A stretch of 64,000 bases of DNA from a virus. A model generated the notes under the pieces. It saw nothing but the letters and a program-made list of their open reading frames with translations. It ran no database searches and was not told where the DNA came from. Positions 30,835 through 38,806 of this stretch are shown here, one piece after another. The DNA lies in the IMG/VR virus record IMGVR_UViG_3300046512_000168, positions 1-64,000 of that record, one strand, 5' to 3'. Position numbers and translations under genes: made by a program. How positions within the stretch are numbered: the stretch's first letter is position 1; each line of letters starts with the position of its first letter.

Positions 30835-31026
30835 ATGCGGACGATGGCGAAAATGACCTTCCAGAAGGGCGACGAGACCTTCTCCAGCGAGGGTAACTTT
30901 AACGAGCAGTGCAACGCGGCCGAGGAGCACTTTGGCGTCTCTCGTCGCGAAGGCGAATGGAACATGCTGGGCCTGCTTATGGTCTGGTACTTCATGGACG
31001 AAATCGAAGACTGCATGGCGGATTGA
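30835..31026 (+). CDS. Unknown small protein, 63 residues
   Basis: First gene of its promoter. MAKMTFQKGDETFSSEGNFN, then a hydrophobic helix (NMLGLLMVWYFMDEIEDCM). GGGAGACGGG upstream. The stop overlaps the next ATG (TGATG). Confidence 0.82.
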   Translation: MRTMAKMTFQKGDETFSSEGNFNEQCNAAEEHFGVSRREGEWNMLGLLMVWYFMDEIEDCMAD

Positions 31027-31646
31027 TGAACCAGCGCGTCCAGCCCCATGTCTTGTCAGTCACCCCGCTGGAGCAGGAGCCCCGGCGGGCGATGGACCTC
31101 TGCGAAGAGGAGCTGGTGCGGGACGGGCGCGAAAAGCTGCTTGACCTCACCAAGCGCGAGCTGATCCTCATGATCGAGGCGCTGGAGGGGCAGAACGAAC
31201 GCTTCAAGCAATACATCGCGCAGTACGAGGCGATCCAGGTCAATGACCGTGAGGAGAAGCACAATCTCCGGACGGCGGGCGTCGCGCTCAAGCACAAGAT
31301 CGAAGAGCTGGAGCGCACCACGGTTGACACGGCAGACGCACGTTTCATTCTCAGGAACCTAATCTATTCGCTGCTGCACACCGTCCATGTTCTGCCAGAG
31401 GGCGAGCGAACGCGGCCGGCAATGCTGGCTATTAGGCGCATCGAGCATCAGGTCTACAAGACGGCCTTCGTGCTGCGGTGGCTCGAAAGCGATATGGACC
31501 TTGCCTGCGCCATATGGCAACTCTGCAAGTGGGCCTGCTACCTGCCGCGCGAGACGTCCAATATCTACCGGGCATGGGCGCGCGCCGACGAGGACTGCAT
31601 GCCGACCCTTCTCACCGAGATCATTCTACGGGACACAAAAGTATGA
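31026..31646 (+). CDS. Coiled-coil protein with N-terminal RRAMDL, 206 residues
   Basis: Contains EPRRAMDLCEEE at about 18-29, a version of the shared motif, then a long coiled coil (about 38-105: LIEALEGQ, ERFKQYIAQYEAI, LKHKIEELERTT) and a helical C-terminal domain with several cysteines and tryptophans. Function unknown. Confidence 0.83.
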   Translation: MNQRVQPHVLSVTPLEQEPRRAMDLCEEELVRDGREKLLDLTKRELILMIEALEGQNERFKQYIAQYEAIQVNDREEKHNLRTAGVALKHKIEELERTTVDTADARFILRNLIYSLLHTVHVLPEGERTRPAMLAIRRIEHQVYKTAFVLRWLESDMDLACAIWQLCKWACYLPRETSNIYRAWARADEDCMPTLLTEIILRDTKV

Positions 31647-32425
31647 CTGACCCGCGCAGCCTTTGGAAACGCCTCAAGGACTTTCTGTTCAAGGAACCGA
31701 ACATCATAGCCGGAAGCACGATGCAACGGGTTATCGGAGGCTTGCGCGACGGCGAAGTCGCAGTCCATCTGTCGCGGCCAGACCAGCGTATAAAGGGCGA
31801 GCCCGGTCATCGCATCAAGGACAGCGATTTGCGGCCTTTCGGGACACCTGGGCATTTATACTATGACCCAGCCGCTATGCAGTGGATGGTCTTCATGCGC
31901 GATGGCAGCACGCGTGAGTTCGAATGGGACGATGCCAGCAGCGCCTGGAACTGCGTCGTGGCCGAGCGAGAGGCCATAGATCGCCAGCCTGCGGTAGCGG
32001 CCGAACCAGTCGCGCCAGCCGTCGGCACGGTTTACGCGGTAGCGGGACCTAACAGCTCCGTTGCGTGGGAGCTTGTCAATTCCGACAGGACGGTCACTCG
32101 GTACCAGAACCAGATCGACGCGCTGAATGCGAGGAACCAGCAACGCGTAGCTGACCCAAGGCATAGCCATTCTGTCTTCGACCCAGGGCATAGCCACGCC
32201 ATAACCCCTATAATCCACGTAGGCGTCGACGTAGGCACCCGAGACGAGAGCGTCGTTATAGAGAACATGAACACCATGCTCGACGCAGAAATGCGCCGCT
32301 ACCTGACGACACGGGCGCGCAACATGGCCGGCAGGCAGGTCGAGACGGTGACCGTGAACGTGCCCGCTCCATCAGAGCCGAACATCCTGGCCGGTAGGAA
32401 GCGCGTGCTCGATCTCGGAGAATAA
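31643..32425 (+). CDS. Unknown protein with HSH repeats and RKRVLDL tail, 260 residues
   Basis: N-terminal beta-rich region (GHLYYDPAAMQWMVFMRDGS), an alanine/proline linker, then DPRHSHSVFDPGHSHAI (about 171-187), a two-copy DPxHSH repeat of the kind found in phage fibre-related proteins where histidines bind metal along a trimer axis. The C-terminus has NILAGRKRVLDLGE, which merges the two forms of the shared tail. Its place in an early operon is odd for a fibre protein. Confidence 0.8.
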   Translation: MTDPRSLWKRLKDFLFKEPNIIAGSTMQRVIGGLRDGEVAVHLSRPDQRIKGEPGHRIKDSDLRPFGTPGHLYYDPAAMQWMVFMRDGSTREFEWDDASSAWNCVVAEREAIDRQPAVAAEPVAPAVGTVYAVAGPNSSVAWELVNSDRTVTRYQNQIDALNARNQQRVADPRHSHSVFDPGHSHAITPIIHVGVDVGTRDESVVIENMNTMLDAEMRRYLTTRARNMAGRQVETVTVNVPAPSEPNILAGRKRVLDLGE

Positions 32426-32426
32426 T

Positions 32427-32442
32427 TTGCAACGCGTTGCAT
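32427..32442. repeat. Dispersed palindrome (GC centre)
   Basis: TTGCAACGCGTTGCAT, one base after a stop and 21 bp upstream of a -35 box. Confidence 0.95.
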
Positions 32443-32447
32443 TTTGA

Positions 32448-32476
32448 TTGACAAACACTTGTATATGTACAACAGT
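32448..32476 (+). promoter_or_regulatory. Early-type promoter
   Basis: -35 TTGACA, spacer AACACTTGTATATGTAC, -10 AACAGT. Confidence 0.82.
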
Positions 32477-32504
32477 ACATTATGAGAATTGCGGAGAGCT
32501 GAAC

Positions 32505-33866
32505 GTGCTGCGACTGGAAGTGGGCAAATACTACTGGAACAAAGAAGGGCACGTCCGGGGCCCAATATCGCGTGGCGATGACCCGATGTACCCATTCGCA
32601 GACCCGGCCGGTTACTCCTACACCGGCGACGGGAAATTCGTCATCGGTCTCGACGACGAGGATGACAATCTTGTGGAGGAGGTCACGCATTTCAGACTCC
32701 TCTCGACGAACGGTTTCCTCTATCGAACGGCCGGAGCGATCTACAGGACCGTGAGCCACGGCTTGAGCCCGGACGATCTGCCTGCGGTAAACTTTCATGG
32801 CGAGCAGACTGCGCAGCTCCTGTGGGCCTACCTCACGGATATCGAATGGTGCAAGGCTCCAGCGGAACGCGCCAGGGTAGGCGACACCGTCATGTGCACG
32901 CAGACCAACGACGTAGGCGCGCTCGTTCTGCAGGGCGAATACACAGTCAAAGAAGCGGTAGCGACACCAGACATGACGCGCGTCCTGGTCGAGGACTGGC
33001 GGGGCTCGCGATGGTGGCTGTTTAACGATGGCCATCCGCACACTCCGCAATACGAGCTCCTGGTAAACCGGCGCCGCCCACCAAACCCGACGTTGCCGGC
33101 ATCGGTGGCGATCAAGCGCGGTGACATGGTGCGTGCCCTTTCGACACGGTACGACTTTACGGCAGGTATGCTCTATGAAGTGATACGCTTCAGCAAGGAC
33201 GGTCTCAAGGTCCGCGTGCTTAACGACAAGGGCGAAGACGACTGGCTGTACATCGGCGCCGACACGGGGGCGAGCTTCGTCGGCTGCGAGCTGGCACAGA
33301 GTTTAGCAGGGCCACCAACATTCTCGCCGTCCCGCACATACGACGAATACCTGCAGGAAGGCTGCACCTGCCATCATCCTCCACACATTGCTCCGTGCTC
33401 GTCCTGCACCAACAAGCTGTCCGAGGAAGAATGGCTAGCCGAAGAGAAGGCGGAACACGAGGCTGCCGAGCAGAAGAGCACCCGCGAGGCCGAGCTGCTG
33501 AAGGCGTATAAGCACGAAAGGACCGCCGAGCTGCTGCGCGACGTCATGTTCTCGGACGACATGAAAATGGTCAGCCAGACGATTAAGGACAAGATCGAGG
33601 CCGTCTTCGATCGGCTCATCCACGATCAGGAATTCGAGAAGAAGCGCAAGGACTACGACAATGCGCGCGCCGTCTACACCCAGCACCTCAACCAGGCGAA
33701 CACGTTGCAGGAGAAGAAGCGCGAGCTGACGGCCGAGATCGAAATCCTCTCCAATCGCAAGTCTCAGTTCGAGAAGGAGGTCATAGACCTACAGAACCGC
33801 ATCCTTATGCTGCGCGATGAGCTGCCGATCGAGACGACGTCCAACGGAAGGAAAATTCAGCTATGA
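32505..33866 (+). CDS. Multidomain coiled-coil protein with GRKIQL tail, 453 residues
   Basis: GTG start with GGAG eight bases upstream. The first 270 residues hold repeated beta-units (ARVGDTVMCTQTNDVGALVL, IKRGDMVRALSTRYDFTAGM). A cysteine group CTCHHPPHIAPCSSC near 285-300 could bind zinc. From about 310 a long coiled coil runs to LQNRILMLRDELPIETTSNG then RKIQL. The last ~25 residues match the C-terminus of the protein encoded at 35686. Function unknown. Confidence 0.82.
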   Translation: MLRLEVGKYYWNKEGHVRGPISRGDDPMYPFADPAGYSYTGDGKFVIGLDDEDDNLVEEVTHFRLLSTNGFLYRTAGAIYRTVSHGLSPDDLPAVNFHGEQTAQLLWAYLTDIEWCKAPAERARVGDTVMCTQTNDVGALVLQGEYTVKEAVATPDMTRVLVEDWRGSRWWLFNDGHPHTPQYELLVNRRRPPNPTLPASVAIKRGDMVRALSTRYDFTAGMLYEVIRFSKDGLKVRVLNDKGEDDWLYIGADTGASFVGCELAQSLAGPPTFSPSRTYDEYLQEGCTCHHPPHIAPCSSCTNKLSEEEWLAEEKAEHEAAEQKSTREAELLKAYKHERTAELLRDVMFSDDMKMVSQTIKDKIEAVFDRLIHDQEFEKKRKDYDNARAVYTQHLNQANTLQEKKRELTAEIEILSNRKSQFEKEVIDLQNRILMLRDELPIETTSNGRKIQL

Positions 33867-34171
33867 GCGTCTATGTCGATCGAACGCGCTACAGGCTCGG
33901 CCGTATGAAGACATGCCACATGATGGCAGACACGGTCGAGGAGCTGCACGATATGGCCCGTAAAGTCGGATCGAAGCGCGACTGGTTTCAGGTGTCGCGC
34001 ACCGGCGTCCCGCATTACGACTTGCCGATCTTCCGCCGCATCCAGGCAGTGCAACTGGGTGCAATCGAAATATCGGGGAAAGAATGCGCGATCCTGCAGA
34101 AGCGTCTAAGAGGTCTCGACGCCAACGCGAAACCTACATATGATGCCGGCGTTAAAAAGGAACTGGAATGA
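33863..34171 (+). CDS. DUF4031 protein
   Basis: 102 residues matching DUF4031: MSVYVDRTRYRLGRMKTCHM, ADTVEELHDMARKVG, RDWFQVSRTGVPHYDL and a final KR/GA segment. The family is common in phages and bacteria and has no proven function; its conserved His and Asp residues suggest a small metal or nucleotide-binding fold. 4-base overlap with both neighbours. Confidence 0.88.
   Translation: MSVYVDRTRYRLGRMKTCHMMADTVEELHDMARKVGSKRDWFQVSRTGVPHYDLPIFRRIQAVQLGAIEISGKECAILQKRLRGLDANAKPTYDAGVKKELE
34049..34064. repeat. Dispersed palindrome variant, coding
   Basis: GTGCAACTGGGTGCAA, encoding VQLGA in the DUF4031 gene. Confidence 0.7.
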
Positions 34172-34506
34172 CCGATCACCCGAAAGACTTGTGCGAGTGC
34201 GACCACAGACGCTCGCTGCATAAGGCCGGCACAGGCCCGTGCGCGCATCGCCATACGCCGCCTTGCACAGGCTTTCGGCTGAAGGAGGCCCACGTCATCT
34301 TGTCACGGCCGGCGCTCGTGCTGCTGCACGACCTAGTCGAGACCAACGAACCGCTGGCCGCCGTGGACCAGGCTGTCGTGACGGAGCTGATCGAGGAGGG
34401 GTACATCACCTATTACACCACCCATGCCGCAACGTGGCTGGCGATCACCAAGGTCGGGCTCGCCTACGCCAAGGACAACGCAATCAACGGAGAGACCCAT
34501 GACTGA
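34168..34506 (+). CDS. Cys/His-rich protein, 112 residues
   Basis: The first 40 residues are rich in Cys and His (CECDHRRSLHKAG, PCAHRHTPPCTGFR), a pattern of small zinc-binding modules. The C-terminal half (LHDLVETNEPLAAVDQAVVTELI, EEGYITYYTTHAATWLAITK) reads as a winged-helix-like domain. Possibly a regulator; not assigned. Confidence 0.8.
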   Translation: MTDHPKDLCECDHRRSLHKAGTGPCAHRHTPPCTGFRLKEAHVILSRPALVLLHDLVETNEPLAAVDQAVVTELIEEGYITYYTTHAATWLAITKVGLAYAKDNAINGETHD

Positions 34507-34789
34507 CGAAAATGAACAGGCCGTGCGTCCGCGCACGAAGGTAACCAGACCGGAAGGCGCGACCGACGCCCCGGCCGGCAAGCAGGTCCTGCTGCTCGCG
34601 CTCGGTCATCTCTACCTCGGAATGTCCAAGGAGAACGTCGAGCTCCTGGTGGCCGATCGATACAAAATCGAAGTGCCTGACGCGCCGGAGCTGGAGCACC
34701 GCTGGATGCGCCCGGACGATCTCGACAAGAACATCTATTGCGAGGCAAACGACAAGGCCGCGACCCCGGTCACCGCACTGATCATCTAA
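34499..34789 (+). CDS. Unknown protein, 96 residues
   Basis: Basic, probably flexible N-terminus (VRPRTKVTRPEGATDAPAG) and a helical core (KQVLLLALGHLYLGMSKENV). Last gene of its operon, followed by a hairpin and a terminator. Confidence 0.8.
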   Translation: MTDENEQAVRPRTKVTRPEGATDAPAGKQVLLLALGHLYLGMSKENVELLVADRYKIEVPDAPELEHRWMRPDDLDKNIYCEANDKAATPVTALII

Positions 34790-34797
34790 TTAGAACT

Positions 34798-34864
34798 GCT
34801 GCCGGGTGCCTCGTACCGGCAGTCGTAGGGGAGGGTGTCCGCCGCATGCACCCTCCCCATTTTT
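34798..34864 (+). terminator. Double hairpin with strong terminator
   Basis: A first hairpin (CTGCCGG/CCGGCAG, 10-base loop) is followed by the terminator proper: GGGGAGGGTG/CACCCTCCCC with an 11-base loop and ATTTTTG. Confidence 0.93.
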
Positions 34865-34871
34865 GTGTCTT

Positions 34872-34887
34872 TTGCAACGCGTTGCAA
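34872..34887. repeat. Dispersed palindrome (GC centre, perfect)
   Basis: TTGCAACGCGTTGCAA between a terminator and an early-type promoter, 26 bp upstream of the -35. Confidence 0.97.
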
Positions 34888-34897
34888 CGGAATGTAT

Positions 34898-34926
34898 TTG
34901 ACAAACACTTAGATATGTAGGATAGT
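34898..34926 (+). promoter_or_regulatory. Early-type promoter
   Basis: -35 TTGACA, spacer AACACTTAGATATGTAG, -10 GATAGT. Confidence 0.92.
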
Positions 34927-34958
34927 AAATAGAAGGCAGCACCAGTAGGGGCAGAAAA

Positions 34959-35165
34959 ATGGAGCAGAAAGTCTACGATCCACGCGATCCGACCCAGAAG
35001 GTCGATGATCCCGCGACATGGAAAGTCACACGCAACCCAGCACTAATAGCCGCGCATTTTGGGCGAGGCATGGCGCACAGCCTGGCACCACTCAGCGCCA
35101 GGTTCTGGAAGGATGTCGAGGCGTCGGCCAATTATTGCGACCAGCCGACGACGATGGTGTTCTGA
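34959..35165 (+). CDS. Unknown small protein, 68 residues
   Basis: Charged N-terminus (YDPRDPTQKVDDPATWK) and a helical C-terminal part (SLAPLSARFWKDVEASANYC). First gene of its promoter; its stop overlaps the next start. Confidence 0.8.
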   Translation: MEQKVYDPRDPTQKVDDPATWKVTRNPALIAAHFGRGMAHSLAPLSARFWKDVEASANYCDQPTTMVF

Positions 35166-35689
35166 TGACGGCAACAGTTGTGCAGGCCATGCAGCATCGG
35201 TGCCCGACATGCGGCGCGAAGCCAAGCAAATGCTGCTCTGGGAGTGGCTACCACCGGCGCGATAAGGCGCACCCAGAACGCATCGCCGTTGCCCAGGCCC
35301 AAATGGACAGGCCGTCCGTCAGGAGAACCGTGTTCGGCAAGGCGACCAACCTGCGCATCGACGCGCAGTACCTTGCCGACCGTGCTATCGCGCTGGAGCG
35401 GGCAGGCTACCCGAAATCGAAGTGGATTGGCTTCTGCGAATTGATGCTGACCTATGACCTCACGGTGGAATTATACGAGGCCCGCCAGACTGTTTCCAAA
35501 TACGTCACGTTGACGAACGGAAACGGCCGGCGATACAAGGTCCGCTTCTCGAACCATAGGCCCATTCACGCACGAGAGCTGGGCGGCGATTGCGACTTCT
35601 TCGTGGGGGTGACCAATCTCCGCGTCACCACGACAGAGCACGCCGTTGCGGCGGCATTGGCGCATTTTGGGCTGAGAGAGGCGGCATGA
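35165..35689 (+). CDS. Protein with N-terminal Cys cluster, 174 residues
   Basis: CPTCGAKPSKCCSG, followed by GYHRRDKAHPERI, is a zinc-binding module seen in small phage proteins (CPxCGAxPGxxC...H...R). Then a helical part with ADRAIALERAGYPKSKWIGF and a C-terminal alpha/beta domain (KVRFSNHRPIHARELGGDCD). Role unknown. Confidence 0.82.
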   Translation: MTATVVQAMQHRCPTCGAKPSKCCSGSGYHRRDKAHPERIAVAQAQMDRPSVRRTVFGKATNLRIDAQYLADRAIALERAGYPKSKWIGFCELMLTYDLTVELYEARQTVSKYVTLTNGNGRRYKVRFSNHRPIHARELGGDCDFFVGVTNLRVTTTEHAVAAALAHFGLREAA

Positions 35690-36333
35690 GCAGCGATAAC
35701 CCAGACTACATGAACGCCGTCCATACGTATCAGCTCTCTGACGGCCGATCAGTAACGCTTACGGAAGGACAGCACACGCTGCTGCACATGATCGTCGACG
35801 GCAGAGGGCCGAAAGGTTGGGCCGGCCGGCAGGACGCCGACACGCTTCTGCGCAACTACCTGACCTACGGCGCATTCGAGCCGACGCCTGAGCAGTTCAA
35901 GGCCTACCGCGAGAAGCGGGACGCGTTGGTGACCTCAATCGAGGTGGAGGACGCGCAGACGGGATACGCCAACGTCTCCTTGCCAAAGTTGTTTGGCGAT
36001 ATGCGCAGCCAGGTGCTGGAACTGTGTGCAGATGCCCGCATGAACCCTAGCGCGCTGAAGCTGATGTTTGAGGAGCTGCGGCGCAGGCTAGCAGTCGTGC
36101 ACAGCCAGGACGTGATCGCGACAATGACGGCGCAGAGGGAGCTGGAAGCGGCACAGCAGGAAAAGGTGTTCGCGCAGAACGAAACGGAAAAGGCACGCCG
36201 AGCACAGGCTGAATACCGTACGCGCGCGCTTGAAGACCAGGCGCTGATCGAGGTCCTGGAACGGCGCATTGCAGCCTTGCGGGAAGAACTGCCGGAGGAA
36301 GTCTCCGCTGGCGGAAGGGCGATCCAGCTATGA
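35686..36333 (+). CDS. Coiled-coil protein with GRAIQL tail, 215 residues
   Basis: N-terminal region YQLSDGRSVTLTEGQHTLLH, a central helical part, then a coiled coil from about 140 (QRELEAAQQEKVFAQNETEK) that ends VLERRIAALREELPEEVSAG then GRAIQL. The last 25 residues are nearly those of the protein encoded at 32505 (RI..LR.ELP.E..S.G), although the N-terminal domains differ. 4-base overlap with the next gene. Confidence 0.83.
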   Translation: MSSDNPDYMNAVHTYQLSDGRSVTLTEGQHTLLHMIVDGRGPKGWAGRQDADTLLRNYLTYGAFEPTPEQFKAYREKRDALVTSIEVEDAQTGYANVSLPKLFGDMRSQVLELCADARMNPSALKLMFEELRRRLAVVHSQDVIATMTAQRELEAAQQEKVFAQNETEKARRAQAEYRTRALEDQALIEVLERRIAALREELPEEVSAGGRAIQL

Positions 36334-36731
36334 GCGATTTCTTTTACCGGACGCACCCACAGGCCTCGGTGCGCGCGGCTGCGCTGGCGCGCTGGACGAT
36401 CGGCAAGAAGACGATCCAGTCACAGCTACCGGTTAACTTCCCAGGCTACGAAAAGGTTGGTATCGACAGTCTGCAGTACCGCTGCAGCTCATGCAACGAG
36501 CTGCAGGAGGATAGATACTTCGCCGGCGAGGTGACGCTCATGGAGAATGGCGACTTTCGCGTTCTGGCTGTAGGAGCCTGCCCGGACTGCGAGCAGGGCG
36601 CTTGGTGCGCCTGGAAGGTCCGTTACGAAGCCGACACCGGAGAGCTTGTCATGCTCGACGCGCTGAAGGATTATCCCATGCCGGTACGCGAGGACGGGAC
36701 GAGAGTGAGGGCGATCGATGTCGGCGACTGA
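36330..36731 (+). CDS. Zinc-ribbon-like protein with RAIDV tail, 133 residues
   Basis: CSSC at about 52-55 and CPDC near 84-87 form a split zinc ribbon around a beta-sheet (GEVTLMENGDFRVLAVGACP). The C-terminus REDGTRVRAIDVGD carries the shared motif. Overlaps the next gene by 14 bases. Confidence 0.82.
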   Translation: MSDFFYRTHPQASVRAAALARWTIGKKTIQSQLPVNFPGYEKVGIDSLQYRCSSCNELQEDRYFAGEVTLMENGDFRVLAVGACPDCEQGAWCAWKVRYEADTGELVMLDALKDYPMPVREDGTRVRAIDVGD

Positions 36732-37188
36732 TGAGCCCGTCTGCATCCGCAACTGGCGCACAAGCTGGGAAGCGCACGAAGCCAAGGTCAAAAGCCAGAA
36801 ATCCTGGCGCGTGATCGAGCTCGACTTCATGACGGCAGCGCGCATTGTGTGCCGCTCTGGGTTAGGCATTTCTGCGCAGGCAAGTCCGAGCCACTACTGC
36901 AACCTCCGTAGCTCGTTCCTGGGCGGGGCTATGGAAGACGAGTGGCATATGGACGGCACACTGCCGACGAGCTTCGAAGTCATGGTGTTTCTGCCGGAAG
37001 GTGTCTCAAATCTGTGGATACACCATGACCTGATACCTGACGGACTCGATCAGCCCGGAGGGTGGGTATCGATCGAGGCTATCGAGGAGACGATCCGCCG
37101 AAATGGCGGATGGGTGGCCGACCCGGAACCGCCGAAGCCAACCACGTCGAACATCCTGGTGTTAAGGCCGAGAAGGCTCGATCTCTGA
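36718..37188 (+). CDS. Unknown protein with RRLDL tail, 156 residues
   Basis: A middle segment LPTSFEVMVFLPEGVSNLWI suggests a beta-sandwich or small-molecule-binding fold; the linker PPKPTTSNILVL leads to RPRRLDL. The codons of that tail contain GAAGG for the next start. Function unknown. Confidence 0.82.
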   Translation: MSATDEPVCIRNWRTSWEAHEAKVKSQKSWRVIELDFMTAARIVCRSGLGISAQASPSHYCNLRSSFLGGAMEDEWHMDGTLPTSFEVMVFLPEGVSNLWIHHDLIPDGLDQPGGWVSIEAIEETIRRNGGWVADPEPPKPTTSNILVLRPRRLDL

Positions 37189-37565
37189 TGGTTTCCGATA
37201 AGATGTATCGACGCATGTGCATGAGCGGATGGCAGGCCCAGCAGGAACGGCGGAAGATGAACGCGAAGAATTCCTTGGCCGCGCTCGATCGGCGCACCAA
37301 GCTCATGCTGGAGATCGAGCATACGCTCGCCGGCCGGTCCTGGATGCTGCCGGAACCGCTCAAATTTGCCCTGCACCCAGGCAAGAAGGCCGTCATTCTT
37401 CTGTCTGGAAAGCTGACGCCTATCCTGCGGGAATTTGTGGACAATGGGAAAATCTTCGTAGAGGAGGAATTTTTTCCTAGACAGCGAATTCATAATATCC
37501 TACTTCTGCTCCCACAGCAGATAACTGAGGAGCCCAAAAGGCCGCCTCGGGCAGTCGATCTTTGA
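37188..37565 (+). CDS. Unknown basic protein with PRAVDL tail, 125 residues
   Basis: Basic helical N-terminus (MYRRMCMSGWQAQQERRKMN), a central helix (LDRRTKLMLEIEHTLAGR) and a tail EEPKRPPRAVDL. Here the shared motif is not followed by an overlapping gene: over 350 non-coding bases follow. That is evidence that the motif is kept for the protein rather than for a ribosome site. Confidence 0.82.
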   Translation: MVSDKMYRRMCMSGWQAQQERRKMNAKNSLAALDRRTKLMLEIEHTLAGRSWMLPEPLKFALHPGKKAVILLSGKLTPILREFVDNGKIFVEEEFFPRQRIHNILLLLPQQITEEPKRPPRAVDL

Positions 37566-37567
37566 CT

Positions 37568-37583
37568 TTGCAACTGGGTGCAA
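37568..37583. repeat. Dispersed palindrome variant
   Basis: TTGCAACTGGGTGCAA, two bases after a stop. Confidence 0.75.
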
Positions 37584-37882
37584 AATGAGCTAACTTGCGG
37601 CCACAGTTTTAGCGGTGCTCTGTGCTGCGGGTGATAAGCCCGCTCCGTCCAGAACCGCAGGGGTAAACAAGTATTGAGCGAGTAGTGGCGGGCCGTGATC
37701 CGCGTCAATCCCAATATTTAACCATTGCTTAATTCAACCGGGAAGAGCAATAGAGGGGGTAAAATGGTAGGGTTTCCAGTCAATGCAGTCATTTCCGTGC
37801 TCGTAGAGCAACGGTCAGGTAAGAATTAACCTCACGATAGGTTGTGGCTTGCTGCACGGCCGGCCTTTCTGCTAACCAAATA

Positions 37883-37894
37883 CTACAAGTCGAG
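37883..37894 (+). promoter_or_regulatory. CTACA motif, weak candidate late promoter
   Basis: CTACAAGTCGAG, 37 bases before the dUTPase start. Confidence 0.3.
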
Positions 37895-37919
37895 TAGCTG
37901 GCTTGGAAATGGACCTGAC

Positions 37920-38414
37920 ATGACGTTGCCTGCCGAAAATAAGCCTTCAATTCGTGTGAAGCGCACAGAGACCGCAAAGCGCTTCAGCCTTCCGTCTTAC
38001 GCGACCGATGGCGCTGCTGGCTTTGATCTTATCGCCGACATTCCTGAAGACAGAACACTGCAGCCGGGAGAGCATGCCATCATCTCAACCGGCCTGTCCG
38101 TAGAGCTTCCATCGAACATGGAACTGCAGGTCCGCCCACGTTCTGGCCTAGCCGCCAAGAACGGCGTCACCGTACTCAATGCCCCCGGCACGATCGACGC
38201 CGACTTCCGGGGTATCATAGGCGTTATCCTGATCAACCTTGGTCAGGAGCCGTACACGGTCCAGCCGGGGGCGCGTATCGCGCAGGCTGTCATCGCGCCG
38301 GTTATCCAGGTCGCACTGGAGGAGGTAGCAGCACTTTCCGAAACCACCAGGGGGGAGGGCGGCTATGGAAGCACTGGGGTCACTTCTATCGAGGCCAAGA
38401 AATACCGTGGATGA
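37920..38414 (+). CDS. dut: dUTP diphosphatase
   Basis: 164-residue trimeric-type dUTPase, hydrolysing dUTP to dUMP and pyrophosphate; it prevents uracil incorporation and supplies dUMP for the ThyX encoded at 55241. All five motifs are present: DGAAGFDLIAD (1), RPRSGLAAK (2), GTIDADFRG with the catalytic Asp (3), PGARIAQAVI (4) and RGEGGYGSTG (5). The start is the ATG at the conserved N-terminus; an upstream in-frame ATG would add 26 atypical residues. The next gene begins inside motif 5. Confidence 0.96.
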   Translation: MTLPAENKPSIRVKRTETAKRFSLPSYATDGAAGFDLIADIPEDRTLQPGEHAIISTGLSVELPSNMELQVRPRSGLAAKNGVTVLNAPGTIDADFRGIIGVILINLGQEPYTVQPGARIAQAVIAPVIQVALEEVAALSETTRGEGGYGSTGVTSIEAKKYRG

Positions 38415-38685
38415 TATTTACAATGCCGCATACATGCTGCTGCCTTGGGCGGTAGCTCTCTACTTCTACCTGGAAGCCGGAAGATGTCGATGGCAGGTCA
38501 TGTTCCTGACTCTTCCGGAGCGTTCGCGAGAACCGCTGGCCATCCTCGTCAAGAACAATCAGGTACCGCGTGCGCTGATCCTGTTCTGGATCGTCTTCTG
38601 GGCACCGCTCGCCGTCGTCTTCTGGGTGCTGGCCCGTTACCGCGAATTTACCGCCAGCCGGCCGAGCACACTCGACCTGAAGTGA
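38365..38685 (+). CDS. Small membrane protein overlapping dut
   Basis: Two hydrophobic stretches (AAYMLLPWAVALYFYLEAG and ALILFWIVFWAPLAVVFWVLA) predict a two-pass inner-membrane protein. A strong GGGAGGG lies five bases before the ATG, giving a 50-base overlap with dut in another frame; because that purine run also encodes dUTPase motif 5, a GTG at 38408 is an alternative start. Ends PSTLDLK. Followed by a terminator. Confidence 0.72.
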   Translation: MEALGSLLSRPRNTVDDIYNAAYMLLPWAVALYFYLEAGRCRWQVMFLTLPERSREPLAILVKNNQVPRALILFWIVFWAPLAVVFWVLARYREFTASRPSTLDLK

Positions 38686-38705
38686 AAGACAGCATGTCGA
38701 ACATA

Positions 38706-38726
38706 GGGGGCACTTGCCCCCTTTTT
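38706..38726 (+). terminator. Rho-independent terminator after dut operon
   Basis: GGGGGC/GCCCCC stem with a 4-base ACTT loop and TTTTT, immediately before an early-type promoter. Confidence 0.93.
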
Positions 38727-38729
38727 CAT

Positions 38730-38758
38730 TTGACAAACACTTAGATATGTAGGATAAA
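38730..38758 (+). promoter_or_regulatory. Early-type promoter
   Basis: -35 TTGACA, spacer AACACTTAGATATGTAG, -10 GATAAA. Confidence 0.92.
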
Positions 38759-38767
38759 GAAACTAGA

Positions 38768-38783
38768 TTGCAACGCGTTGCAG
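38768..38783. repeat. Dispersed palindrome (GC centre)
   Basis: TTGCAACGCGTTGCAG, ten bases downstream of a -10 box, so it would span or follow the transcription start. Confidence 0.95.
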
Positions 38784-38806
38784 CAGCACCTAACGGAGCA
38801 GAACAT

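Larger units (their letters stand above)
37566..37919 (+). other. 354-base region without a gene
   Basis: Holds a palindrome variant just after the stop, a short GCGGG/CCCGC hairpin near 37630-37650, an AT-rich segment (37708-37733) and a CTACA motif near the dUTPase start. No convincing reading frame and no tRNA. Possibly a long leader or a small RNA. Confidence 0.5.

Noticed and set aside
31720-32160. ATGCAACGGGTTATCG near 31720 and CAGCAACGCGTAGCTG near 32140 as palindrome copies
   Set aside because: Right arms are too degraded to count; they may be decayed copies.
24742-37565. Terminal GRAIDL motif purely as a by-product of ribosome-site codons
   Set aside because: It explains several overlapping gene pairs (AGG-rich codons before ATGA), but not N-terminal copies or C-terminal copies with no downstream overlap; kept as a partial explanation.
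37600-37700. Possible tRNA in the gene-free region before dut
   Set aside because: No GTTCRA T-loop, no acceptor stem pairing and no anticodon arm could be folded.
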